Positions 22,126 to 32,171 of a stretch of DNA of 64,000 nt are shown one piece after another. A program made the position numbers and the translations under genes. Under the pieces are notes generated by a model. It was not told the origin of the DNA. It did not search any database and was given only the letters and a program-made list of their open reading frames with translations. The DNA lies in the NCBI RefSeq assembly GCF_035046485.1, contig NC_085137.1, positions 16,459,346 through 16,523,345 of the forward strand. Direction: 5' to 3'. The stretch is from Aedes albopictus. Lineage: Eukaryota; Arthropoda; Insecta; Diptera; Culicidae. Position 1 is the first letter of the stretch; every line of letters starts with the position of its first letter.

Positions 22126-22232
22126 TCGTCATGGGGGGTTTTTTGAAACCTGTTCAACTCAAAGTTGCCCTCAAATCTTTTTAAGTCGTACTGAATTATA
22201 CAATTAATATTTGAACAAAAAAAAAACCATGA
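22126..22232. repeat. Inverted repeat TCTTCGTCATGG
   Basis: GTCTTCGTCATGG near 22121-22133 pairs with CCATGACGAAGAGAAC near 22228-22243, both followed by T/A runs on the inside. It may be the core of a small MITE, but outer ends were not found. Confidence 0.45.
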
Positions 22233-22468
22233 CGAAGAGAACAAACATATCGATTATACCCAAGGTCACCCTATATGTAATCAGAACGATGACCAATTAG
22301 TACCTAATCACCAAATAATGCTTCCACCTCTCACTCTGGGTCGTTCACACTCCGGGACTATCACTACGGAATTCGCAAGCGGACAATTTAAAAAACATCA
22401 TTCTGGAACTAACAGTGGCAACGTAATTCAAAATAGAATTAAAGTGCAGAGCCTTAAAAATAGTAACA

Positions 22469-22926
22469 TCCCGACTAGGAAAATACATCAAGTTTATAAC
22501 ACATTGTGTTATGATGTTATGAAATTTTTATATAACTTATTATGTTATAAACTAGATGCAGGATGATGTTAAAATAACTAAAACTGTAACAAAATATACA
22601 CCGGTCTAATCAAAATAATAACCTATTTTGTTATAATCAGATCAAAATTATAACACAATATGATATAAATTTTAGCTTCAAGAAAACTAGTTTGTATTGT
22701 ATCATAGTTTGATACAATTGTGTAATATGATGTTGTGAATGTCAAAGAATCAAATCTATTATTTCACAATGCGTTATTGAACAAAATTTATTACATAATA
22801 TGATACAATTGAGTTATAATATTTTTAAACACCTAAGATGTTAAACATGATTATATCACAATGAGTTATACATAGCATGGTCTGTTATAATTATATTATA
22901 TTTTTGTTAGAATCTTCTAGTCGGGA
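22469..22926. mobile_element. CCCGACTAG-ended MITE, AT-rich
   Basis: The ends TCCCGACTAGGAAA and TTCTAGTCGGGA are inverted. The interior is almost entirely GTTATAA/TTATAAC-type words. It lies within the 1.6 kb element, the deepest level of this nest. The exact target duplication is unclear. Confidence 0.65.
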
Positions 22927-23871
22927 TTCACTACTCTTTGAATGCTAATGTCCTCCCAATCTAGATTTAATCAACTCACGCCGTAGCATCAGATATAATT
23001 TTCTAAATAACGCTGGATTTATAAAAATGAGAAATGCAACTTCATACGGTCAAGATTTAAAAGACTAACGCCAATTTCCAAATTCAGTTTATATGTATTT
23101 ATTGATCATCGAGATTCACAACCTACACAAATACATGTTTTTTCCAGGAGCGTAATCAGAAGAACCTGTGCTGGAACTTGTTAATCATGTCCAATTAAGC
23201 TATTTATGTTGGTTTCCATAAGTACAGCGTCATGGAGTTCCACATCTTCAATGCTGAAAGTTGAAACCCAGGTTATTTTCCTAAATGAAATATTTAAGAG
23301 AAATTCAAGTTTCTTATTTAGAAATTTGAAAAACACCGCAGACAAACCGTATTTCCTCCTTTCGATTTTGTGACATTTAGTTGTTGCTTGAAAATTCATG
23401 ACATACTACAACAAAAATGCTTAGTTGGACGGCGAAGATTAAGAAACTAATATTTATTAGGCAGTATTAGCGCCGGTATTAGGCGCTGTCCCGCCCTAGG
23501 GCTCAACCGATTTTGCTTAAATTTTGAACGTAGCTTCTGGGAGTCCAAAACAACTGATTTAGGAGGTAAGACTTGACATTTTTCGAAATTTTTGTTTTTC
23601 ATATAAGTGTGGAGCGTGGGCCACCCTGCTCATTATTCAAGGGAAGTACATCGTTCTTAACTACGGTTTCGAATAATAACGAAAAAAAAAAATGCGAAAA
23701 ATAGCCTTTACCAGTTTGTAAAACTTTAAAAATCTTACTTCTCTAGACAAATTTCAGAAGTTAACAATCATTCTCATGTAAGTTTTAAAGTTTTAAACAT
23801 GTACATACATTTCAAAATCAGTTAGCGGGCCGCACAAAACCTGGTCAAGGGCCGCAGTTTGGTGACCCCTG

Positions 23872-24180
23872 CTTTAGAATGTCCTCCAGAAGATAGCTTC
23901 AAAATAAAGTTTCATGGATTCCTTTAGAAAATACTTCAAGAATTACTTTCAAAAAATAGATTGTCCCAGAAAGTCAAGTACGATTTTCTTCTGTTTATTT
24001 TAATTTCTCCCGAAATTTTCAAAAGCAAAACCTTTCCTGAACTTTCTTAAAAATACTGGAATGGACATATAGAATCAGAAATTCAGAGCTCCTTCAAAAT
24101 TTTCTCAGAACTATTCAAAAAAAAATGTCTCCATATTGGCTTTATAAATTCAACAAGAGAATTTTAAGGAAATTATCAAG
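23872..24180. repeat. Degenerate tract, piece between hAT-like element and retroposon
   Basis: TGTCCTCCAGAAGATAGC and following units continue the 19489-19632 tract in the same orientation. It is then cut at 24180 by the poly-A retroposon. Confidence 0.6.
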
Positions 24181-25150
24181 TGGCTAAACGGGCTCGCTTA
24201 GAAGTTAACCATCAATGTTAACTTCTTTTCCCGATCAGCCTAGATAGCTGTGTAGTGTCGGTAGCAATTGTCTCAATTGGCTAAGAATAACACTACGGAC
24301 CACCTGTTCCGGAGGTAAAAGTCCACTAAACAGGGAGCCCCAATCCAAGGTGTCAGGCGACCCGTGCTGATGGATGAATGGTTGAGGGGGTTTAAAATAT
24401 GCTCGATCTTCAACGGAGCCCGTAACGTAGGTAGATCGCCTTTATGTGTTGCGTTACGGTTCAAGATCTACCCAACCGAACCCTAGTGACATCCGATTTG
24501 TCAAGTTGGGGTAATGTGTTTTGGTAATAAGGATTCATGGTACAAAGTCCTTGTTACCGGTTACAGTTCCTAAAATTGCATTTATTCTGCCTTGCTGATA
24601 GTTAAAGAATCGGACTTTGCCCACCCGAGACTACACTTGATGTTAGGAAAACAAACATGCGTTACGTATCTAATTGCGTACTAACCTATCAAGGACTGTT
24701 AAGTTCTGGTAATTCAAGGACTCACGTGTATTCTTATTGCAGAACACATTCTCTAATTTGACAGAGTTTTGCAACTAGCCTAAAGTCCCCGGTTTTTCTT
24801 TGTTGTCCTGGGACTAAACTAGAAACAAGACATGGATGAGGCTAGAGTTCCGATGCATGGATAAATATCAGGACCACCGTTTTGCTTTTCTCAGAATTCA
24901 AATCCATTGTGTTTGATTAGGGGCGCTCTTTCACTGGGATTTAAATCTCTATGATAACGGGACCTTTTCATCGCAATCGATTTCTTGCACCTCTGGGTTA
25001 ACAAAACAGGAACTGTACAGAAATCGATGCTTCATTGCCTCTCAATGACAATGGAGTAGTACGACATGCACTAAATACTAAGGATACGGGTAATGCCACA
25101 AAAGATCAAAATACTGGTCGCAGTGGCTCACCCGAACAAAAAAAAAAAAA
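24181..25150 (+). mobile_element. Poly-A-tailed non-coding retroposon, 970 bp
   Basis: It is flanked by the perfect 15-bp repeat AAGGAAATTATCAAG (24166-24180 and 25151-25165). It ends in an A tract (25138-25150), so it was retroposed in plus orientation. The interior has no ORF above ~70 codons. It may be an internally deleted or 5'-UTR-derived derivative of a LINE, or a long SINE-like element. No pol III boxes were recognised. Confidence 0.85.
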
Positions 25151-25315
25151 AAGGAAATTATCAAGATTTCTTCACATTGTCTTAGATATTCCTTCAAGAC
25201 ATTTCTCTTCCAGATATTTCTCCAAGGATTTCTTAAGAAAGTCCTAGAAAATCGTCCAAGGATTCCTTCAGGAATCCTTATAAGAATTCTTATGGAAAGG
25301 CTGAAAGACATTCCG

Positions 25316-25810
25316 GAATGCTGGCTATCTCAGTATTGCGTAAATCAAAACGGCTAGTTTTGCTTTTCCCTTTTTATTGCTTTTCTCGACTTTTGATAGG
25401 ACAAATTAAAAAGACAAATTGTACTACCTATATCAAATAATTTTCCTACGCTGTCAACCGTTCCTCGTTGGATAAGGTTACATAAGGTACATAATTGGAC
25501 GTACAATTTTGTACATTAGTTCTTCAATTTTGGGACTCTGGGACACTTTTGTAATTATCAACGACATGCACTACACTAGATGATAGACTGAGCAATGGTC
25601 AACGATGAATTTGAAGATGGCAGGAAGAATAGCATTTCGGCTATGTCGGCTGGTTGGTTTGGTCTAATTCTAAACTATATGTGGCAGTGATATCATTATC
25701 GTTTCTTTGCTTTCAACGGGAATTATTTGTTTTGACAGTATAGAGTATACCATCATAGGTTGTGTTGAGCCCATCCACGTCTGTTTGGTAGTTGACTGTG
25801 TTAGAAGTGT
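25316..25810. other. Spacer, no gene seen
   Basis: Mixed AT-rich DNA with no supported element ends or coding run. Confidence 0.3.
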
Positions 25811-26345
25811 TTGGATATGACACATTTCGCAGAAATTCCTGTAGAAATTCACACCGAGATTTCATCAGAAATTCCGCTGGGTAATCTTCTATGTATTTTC
25901 TTAGAAATTCCTCCAGAAGTTCATACAAGCGGATTTCCCTCTGGATTCCTTCAGAAACTCATTAAAAGAATGCGTAGGATTTTTACTAAGCGATTTATCT
26001 AGATTTTTTCTTCTAGAAATATCTCAAGAGGTTTTGTTATGTATTCCACCAGGGATTTCTAGGTGTTTTTTCGTGTATTACTTCTACAATTTCTTCAGAA
26101 TATCCATCTATGGATTCTTAGAATATCCTTGTTTTTCAGAAATTCTTTCCGGAGTTCATTGAGAATTTTTTTTTAAATTCTTTCTGAAATTTGCTTCAGC
26201 GATACTTTCGGGAATATCTTAAGAGACTTATTCATAATTCCTAGAATGACTTCAGAAATTTCAGCAGGGGTTTCTTCAAAAGTTGTTCCAGCAGTTACTC
26301 CAGGAATGGCTCCAGCGGTTCCTTCGGAGATTCCTTCATGGCAAT
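25810..26345. repeat. Degenerate ~12-bp repeat tract (TTCC orientation)
   Basis: Units such as AGAAATTCCTGTAGAAATTC and GATTTCTTCAGAAACTC. Short ORFs here are translations of the repeat. Confidence 0.65.
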
Positions 26346-27936
26346 GTACAAGTGAAGGAGCACTGAAATCGGGGAACCTGGACTTACTAGTCTGATTTTA
26401 CCATGGAAGCACTGGAAATAGGTTATCAGACATCTTGTCAGGAATCTGCCGATGCATTACAATGACCTTTCTATGGAATTTGCTTCAAATTCTGTAATTC
26501 AGGCAGCTGAGTACATGCCAAGACAGTATGAAGCATCTGCCTAAAATATCAGGAATATATAACAATTTCTCACCGAGGGATGTCATATGAAATGCTGAAA
26601 GAAGTTTGTAAGAAAGTTTCGAGTAAAAGTCCGGCGAATGGGCAGTTTGTATGCATCCGCCAAAAATGTTGTCATTGTAAACATGATGAATCATTATAAA
26701 TCATTATAAACCTGAAAGTAAAGCTCACAACAGAATAGTATGGAACGAGCTCACTAATTTATGTGCATTCATGTATTGCTCCTTCGTTGGCCGTAATAAG
26801 ATTAACACAGGTTAGGTGCAGAACGTCGATAGCCCAAACGTCAAAAGTCTCTAAACGTAAAATACGAGTGGTTGTCATATGAAATTCTAGACATTGCATT
26901 CGCACGATTTGTTTCCTCTTTTCCACGCGTGAAATTAGATACAAACAGAAAATGTTCGTGCACGTGTCAAACTAGAGTCAAAGATTGGCCTATCGCACGC
27001 TACCATCTCTTCTTATAATACAAACTTCCATAAGCATATCGAATCAAAAGGTTCATCCAGCTTGCTTGAAAGTGGTTTCCCGTTCGATAGTCAGATCGAT
27101 TTGTAGGAAAAAAGTGGAACGTCTCGACCTCAAAATCGTCGGTGGCCAAGAAACCATGAAGTGCACCACATTCTACCACACTGTCAATTGTCGTCGTATG
27201 AATAATACATAGTTTTTTCCCCACCAAGCAAACGAGTGTCAGAAAGCAACTTTTCTGAAGTGATTGAATTTCAAAAACCAGACCAGAGGCTTCAGATGAG
27301 ACGTCGAACGCCGAACGAAGGAGACGCGCTGCCGGAAAGAACGCCATAAAACCGATAAAAATTTATAGATTCTCACATACACTGACACACTTATGGTTAT
27401 ACGTTACGTACTTATACCGATCGAGTCGAGAGTGGGTCGAATGGCAAACGACCTCTTGTGTCGGTTTTATCTGTTGTCGGTCGAAAACGACGGACTTGTA
27501 CACTTATGTGCGCTTGCTCTCTTGACATGTGATTCTTTGGCACCTCCCGACAAATGGGGGTTGAAAATGGGTTCTTTTTTTGCTGAGGAACCGTTCGAAT
27601 CAAACGATTAGTGTCGGGTTTATTACTATGTGCGAAGATTGGATGAAACATTGGATGGAAAATGCATAGAAATAAACGAAACTAGGAAAGAAAGTCAAGC
27701 ATTAGTATGAAGTCAAGCATAAGACATATACTGTTGATGGGTCCACGTAAAACCAGAATCATGTAATTTTCAGCAAATCGTGTGAAAATATCAAAGGATT
27801 TACTACGCGTTGCTTTTTGCATAGTCACCAAAAGTTAGTGGTTGAATCTTTTATTATTGTTCTATTCTCTCTTTTTTTCAATCTTGTTTTCTATCATAAA
27901 ATGAACTATCTTTCATATATTTATGGTTTTATATGT
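26346..27936. other. Probably single-copy DNA, no gene assigned
   Basis: Mixed composition. Short overlapping ORFs at 27000-27347 (minus) and 27393-27651 (both strands) show no domain. CG dinucleotides are frequent around 27380-27600. No inverted ends or target duplications were seen. Confidence 0.35.
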
Positions 27937-28485
27937 GACGGATTTCGCGCCAACTCGAACAAATGTTGGCAGCACCCTCTCAGATTACAACGAAACTTTC
28001 TTGGTGTGTAGACCTTGCCCAGATAAGCCACTTTGCATACTCATTTTTCTATTTTTTTTCTCGACTGACTTTTGAAAAGGGCTAAACTTTTTTTTATGGA
28101 TTTTTTAAAAATGTTTTTAATCAAAAAATGACTACTCCTACAAAAAAGTGTTGTATGGGTGATTATCACAAAATAAGTCAAATTTTAAGAAAAAAATACT
28201 GTAAAAATCCAAAATGAGCCCTACACTGAAAAAAATCATTTCTAAAAATTCAAAGTTGATTTAAAAAAAAACACCATTTTTGATTTTGATGAAATTTTGT
28301 CTCAAGACAGGTAATTATGTTCCCTACCAACCGTCCATACATCACAAGATAGGCACTTTTAAGGAAAAAAAGTTTTTCTAACAAAAACTTTTTCTTGTTC
28401 GAATGATTTTTTTTTCAGTGTATTTTGTTATCAACAATAAAACCAGTGAAGGCCATAACAATCCCAGAATCCAATGAAACTCAAT
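27937..28485. repeat. Left terminal inverted repeat of the 4.2 kb transposon
   Basis: It is the reverse complement of about 31620-32171 with modest divergence. The outermost ~50 bp diverge more (GATTTCGCGCCAACTCG against GAATTTCGCCCCAAATCG). Inner similarity fades past AACCAGTGAAGG (28441-28452). Confidence 0.9.
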
Positions 28486-28701
28486 TTTCTAGGAGATTTT
28501 GTGTTATTTATTCAATCATTTGGAAGGGTTTTCCTATACATAAAAAACTGAAAATATTACAAATGTATTTTCTTAGGAAATGTAATGTTTGATCGCAATA
28601 TGTATTGAAGTGCACTTTTAAATATACAATTATTTATAATTATGAATTTTTCAAATATATATATATATGTGTCTTAGAGCCAATTTCAAACATGTTCTTT
28701 T

Positions 28702-29635
28702 CTATTTTTTTCCGATCATACTAAATATTTTTGGTTCATCTTCTGAATTAGAATACCTGTTTGTCTTTACTTTGTCGCCAGGAATAGGCAAAAAACTATG
28801 GAATTTCTGAGTGCCTGGTATTGTTTTGGCGTTATTATATATTTCTTCGAGATCTTCTGACATTTTAATGTACTGTTCAGTGGATACGTAACAGAAATTT
28901 AATTTAGTTATATTTTTATCTGTCTGTACAACTGCCCAGTTATATAACTCTCGTGGAGTTGTTATGGTATTTCCATAATCTCGAGCAAGACTTGCTCTCT
29001 TTGCCATTCGCTTGAGAGTGCCACCAATAGCATCACATGGACCTTTACCGTGGGACGTTGCAAAAAAAAATGCCATTCTGCTCTTAATGCATGCTTTGAC
29101 TGGAATCTACATAGACTAGCAAAGTTCTTCTTATTTTTGTATTGTGATGCTGCCCCATCAGACATAAAATAAATTTTAGAAAAGTTCGTTGTTTCATAAA
29201 ATCTATCATTTTTGAGATGAACAACTGGACCGCAACTGTATCGTGAGCCATTACTTCCGATATGATAATGAAGCTAACATTTACAAGTTTATTATCTTTC
29301 ATATAGTAAATTTCAAATGGGTGTATTGTTGCTTGCGAGTTGTTCCAATGATATCCTTGAGCAGCGTTTTGAATTATGAATGAATAGTTTTCAGAGAAAT
29401 CACAAATCGCAAGAATTTCATCATCCTTTAATGTATCTTTTTTATTTCTGAGAAATGATGATTGTTGTTTATGAATAAAGTCGTGTGTTATAAGTTTGTC
29501 AATTTTATCAACAAGATACGGAACAAATTCATCAACAGGTTTAATAATCGTTTCTAAATTACAGCGATCAGTATTCAACCACTGCTGAAATATAATCTCT
29601 TCTTTGTCATTTGATTCTAATATCAATGTAAGTTC
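28702..29635 (-). pseudogene. DDD/E transposase, C-terminal half, frameshifted
   Basis: This half holds the catalytic core. The first Asp is in ICDFSENYSF (codon 29399-29401). An AAQGYHWNNSQATIHPF segment follows. The second Asp is in MSDGAASQYKNKKNF (29157-29159), and a third acidic residue is in HGKGPCDAIGG (29032-29034). Three frames are needed: one shift lies near 29200 and another falls on a 9-base A run (29062-29070, T run on the coding strand) between AEWHFF and FATSHGKG. The family normally reads through both sites. The last frame ends at 28702. The part upstream of 29635 lies beyond the inserted MITE, in the same frame as 30701-31517. Confidence 0.82.
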
Positions 29636-30692
29636 TAGAGATGGGCAATCAGATCCGGATCCGTTCAAAAGAATCGTATCAGTAAAGTGAGTGAGTGAAC
29701 CGTGGATCTTTTACAGAGAGAGCCGGTTCACCAGTTTACATGATTCTGTGAGATAGAGCCTAAAAGAACCGATAGGTTCTCTTCGATTTGCTCTGGGTAA
29801 TTTCCAAAACACAGCAGCTCTACGAAACGCGCCAAGCACACACAACCAACAGCAGCGTTGGTCCAGTTCTCTCCCCCTGGCCTTGCAGCCGCAAACAACG
29901 CACACCCTAAAACGAAAGTACACAGCGAATGAGTAACTTGCGAAAAGACAAAGGATTTTTCACTCATATTGGCGTACGACTGGATCAGCACAAAAAATGT
30001 GCTGATCCGGTGTTACACAAATTTGCGTGAATTTTCACACAAGTTTGCATGAAATCTTTTGTCTTTTCGATCGCTGCGTGAAAGTTACTCCTTGCTCTGT
30101 GTACATCGATCTTTCCGTGCACACGATCTATCGCTCTCAGCTCAAGCGGGAGAGCAGTACCGGCAGTCCGGACAGATCTGATCCGAACAACCCGAACTCG
30201 AACACGAACTCACACATTATCACTTCTTTCGTTCGGTTCTTCAGCAGTATCCAGTAGGTTGTGTGGTGCTGACGCTGGGAGAGAGATAATGCGGGTCGGG
30301 AAGATCAAGAGAATGAGTGCCGCTTGCTGTGTGTGAAGCGGGCCCCACACGAGCATCAATACTTCATAAATATCGATACTTTTCGTTGGAATTTTCGTCA
30401 AGCTCGTGGTTACCCCTATGTTCTGTGCCTATGTATTATTGGAAAATCTTTCGATTAAGCTCAAGGTTGGATGGAAATGTTGTCAAGAAGTAGTGATATT
30501 GATGAAGTATTGATGCTCGTGTGGGGTACCCTTGAGAGAATAAACTGGAAGCAAGCAACCCCATTTGGTTCGGTGAAGCTTGATCATTCATTCCATAAAT
30601 GAGCCGCTGATCTGCTCAAAAGATCCGGTTCACTAATGTGATGGATCCGGTTCGGATCCGATCACTGAAGTGAGCCGTTTTGCCCACCTCTA
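29636..30692. mobile_element. hAT-type MITE inside the transposase gene, 1057 bp
   Basis: The ends TAGAGATGGGCAA and TTGCCCACCTCTA are inverted. They are flanked by the exact 8-bp duplication GTAAGTTC (29628-29635 and 30693-30700), diagnostic of hAT. GATCCGGTTC/GAACCGGATC motifs recur inside both ends and probably serve as transposase-binding sites. There is no transposase. Insertion plus duplication adds 1065 bp, so the interrupted reading frame is in phase on both sides. Confidence 0.93.
30341..30531. mobile_element. Inverted-repeat element nested in the hAT MITE
   Basis: CCCCACACGAGCATCAATAC (from 30343) on the left pairs with its complement ending GTGGGG (30526) on the right, extended imperfectly to ATATC/GATAT. 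No clear target duplication was found. It is the third level of nesting at this locus. Confidence 0.72.
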
Positions 30693-30700
30693 GTAAGTTC

Positions 30701-31517
30701 CTCTTCAATGTGTTCATTACAAGCACACTTTTCACAAGCACGGAAAAAGCAATTATCTGTTCTGGTGGAAATATCGCAAAGCATTTTTTGTATTATTTCA
30801 TCTTGTGACACAATTCTTATACTGTTGAACATTAAATTTACATTTTCATGAATAGTACATATGCATATATTATGTATACCAGTAGAATCAAGTAAAATAC
30901 AATGCTTTGGTCGCAACTGTGTAAATACTGTGAAACCAATATTCACAGTTTTGTACATATCTACAAAAATCATATAAGCCTCTTTGAGCGACATCATCAA
31001 AAGTCGTTTTTGAACTTGTTGTTTTTTTCCATTTCGAACCTCAGAAACAAAATCATTTGTTCCTGGCATTGGCCTGCTGATATCATTATCATCAAAAAAT
31101 TCTCTTACTATTTGTTTTGTATCGTCATCAATACCATGCCCCCTTCTTTTTTCGGTGGTACAAAGAATACCCTGTTCATAAACAAGATCCTTCACCTGCC
31201 TCGCCATATACATTGGTGCGTTAAACTCTCTTGTGATTTTATTTACCGACCAAGACTTAGGAAGTACAGATAGTATTTTAATCTGTTCGCTTCTGTCAGT
31301 TGTAGGGTGATTGAACTTATCCTTTAACTGCATAATTATCTCGTCATACGCCTCCACTTTGCCAACATCCGTTGAATCTATTCCGAAGATATTTTTTCGA
31401 ACTGCTTTCGTAATCTGCAATGATTTGTTTATGCGATATTCCATACTTCTCATGTTTCTAGATGAGATTGGCGATAAACTCAATGTTTCAGCAATGGTAT
31501 TAAACTTCTCAATATTA
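30701..31517 (-). pseudogene. DDD/E transposase, N-terminal half
   Basis: A continuous open frame runs from about 31517 down to the MITE junction at 30701. The apparent start at 31483 is a TTG and is not a credible initiator. The protein is hydrophilic, with SPISSRNMRSMEYRINKS, a helical basic region and a short Cys cluster CEKCACNEH just before the junction. The frame is the same as at 29627-29084, so the pre-insertion gene read straight through. Upstream coding continues in another frame (31518-31665). Confidence 0.75.
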
Positions 31518-31665
31518 TGGGGACCCTGTATGAAATGCGTGTTCTAATTGTATATTGTTTCGTACTTCTAGAGTGCTGCTGCGTGAATATGGGTGCATTG
31601 CATTGTCGCATATGACACAATAAGTTTCATTGCATTTTGAGATTACTAGATAACCTTCACTGGTT
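31518..31665 (-). pseudogene. Upstream coding remnant of the same transposase, shifted frame
   Basis: The minus strand reads TSEGYLVISKCNETYCVICD followed by NAMHPYSRSSTLEVRNNIQL, then joins out of frame to HNIEKFNTIAETL of the next piece. The Cys-x2-Cys pair (CVIC) suggests an N-terminal zinc-binding region. An AG acceptor-like CATTTCATACAG lies at the junction, so an intron boundary is an alternative to a frameshift. Confidence 0.5.
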
Positions 31666-32171
31666 TAGTTTGTTTTTAAAAAAAGACACTGAAAAAATAA
31701 TAATTTGGACATGAAAAAGTTTTTGTTAGAAAAACTTTTTTTCCTTAAAAGTGCCTATCTTGTGATGTATGGACGGTTGGTAGGGAACATAATTACCTGT
31801 CTTGAGACAAAATTTCATCAAAATCAAAAATGGTGTTTTTTTTAAATCAACTTTGAATTTTTAGAAATGATTTTTTTCAGTGTAGGGCTCATTTTGGATT
31901 TTTTTCAGTATTTTTTTCTTAAAATTTGACTTATTTTGTGATAATCACCCATACAACACTTTTTTGTAGGAGTAGTCATTTTTTGATTAAAAACATTTTT
32001 AAAAAATCCATAAAAAAAGTTTAGCCCTTTTCAAAAGTCAGTCCAGATAAATTTTAAAGAAACATAGTATGCAAAGTGGCTTATCTAGTCTTGGTGTACA
32101 TACCCAGAAAGTTTCATTGTAATCTGAGAGGGTGCTGCCAACTCCGAATACGATTTGGGGCGAAATTCGTC
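31620..32171. repeat. Right terminal inverted repeat of the 4.2 kb transposon
   Basis: Partner of 27937-28485. It contains the motif set CCTGTCTTGAGACAAAATTT, GTGATAATCACCCATACAAC and TAATCTGAGAGGGTGCTGCC. Confidence 0.9.

Larger units (their letters stand above)
21902..23499. mobile_element. GGGCGGGACAGC-ended element, 1.6 kb, inside the fold-back
   Basis: The ends are TAGGGGCGGGACAGC and its complement GCTGTCCCGCCCTA, with one G difference. GGCTCAACC lies outside both ends (21893-21901, 23500-23508). Several CTAATA/TATTAG motifs lie just inside both ends, like transposase-binding subterminal repeats. The target duplication (8 or 9 bp) fits hAT or Mutator-like elements. No transposase is recognised; the 23181-23399 minus ORF is unassigned. 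Confidence 0.78.
21252..23628. mobile_element. Fold-back element with 9-bp target duplication, split by an insertion
   Basis: The left arm (21252-21600) is the reverse complement of the right arm (about 21675-21901 plus 23509-23628). The ends read AAGGTGGCCCAC and GTGGGCCACCCTG. CTCATTATT flanks both ends (21243-21251 and 23629-23637). Without the inner insertion it would be ~770 bp with a ~70-bp loop containing CTTTGCCTCA repeats. There is no coding capacity. The superfamily is unclear; 9 bp fits Mutator-like elements. Confidence 0.85.
19633..23871. mobile_element. hAT-like element, 4.2 kb, filled with later insertions
   Basis: The 8-bp word CTTTAGAA lies immediately outside both proposed ends (19625-19632, 23872-23879). 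The ends read CAGTATTCC... on the left and, on the complementary strand, CAGGGGTCACCAAACTGCGG on the right. An 8-bp duplication with CAG-initial ends is the hAT pattern, and the right end resembles hAT ends seen in many animals. The flanking degenerate tract is continuous when the element is removed. Against it, the two ends share little beyond CAG and no transposase is visible. Confidence 0.5.
27937..32171 (-). mobile_element. 4.2 kb DNA transposon with ~0.5 kb inverted repeats and DDD/E transposase
   Basis: Long inverted repeats bound this element: 27937-28485 against about 31620-32171. Both ends start TGACGRATTTCGC and share GGCAGCACCCTCTCAGATTA, AACCGTCCATACATCACAAG and many further blocks at high identity. 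Between them, on the minus strand, lie the pieces of a transposase with DFSENY, SDGAASQYKN and HGKGPCDAIGG motifs. The target duplication could not be fixed. Transposases with these motifs are common in arthropods and cnidarians. I suspect a Sola-like or related superfamily but am not sure. A hAT-type MITE (29636-30692) splits the gene, so this copy is inactive. Confidence 0.85.
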
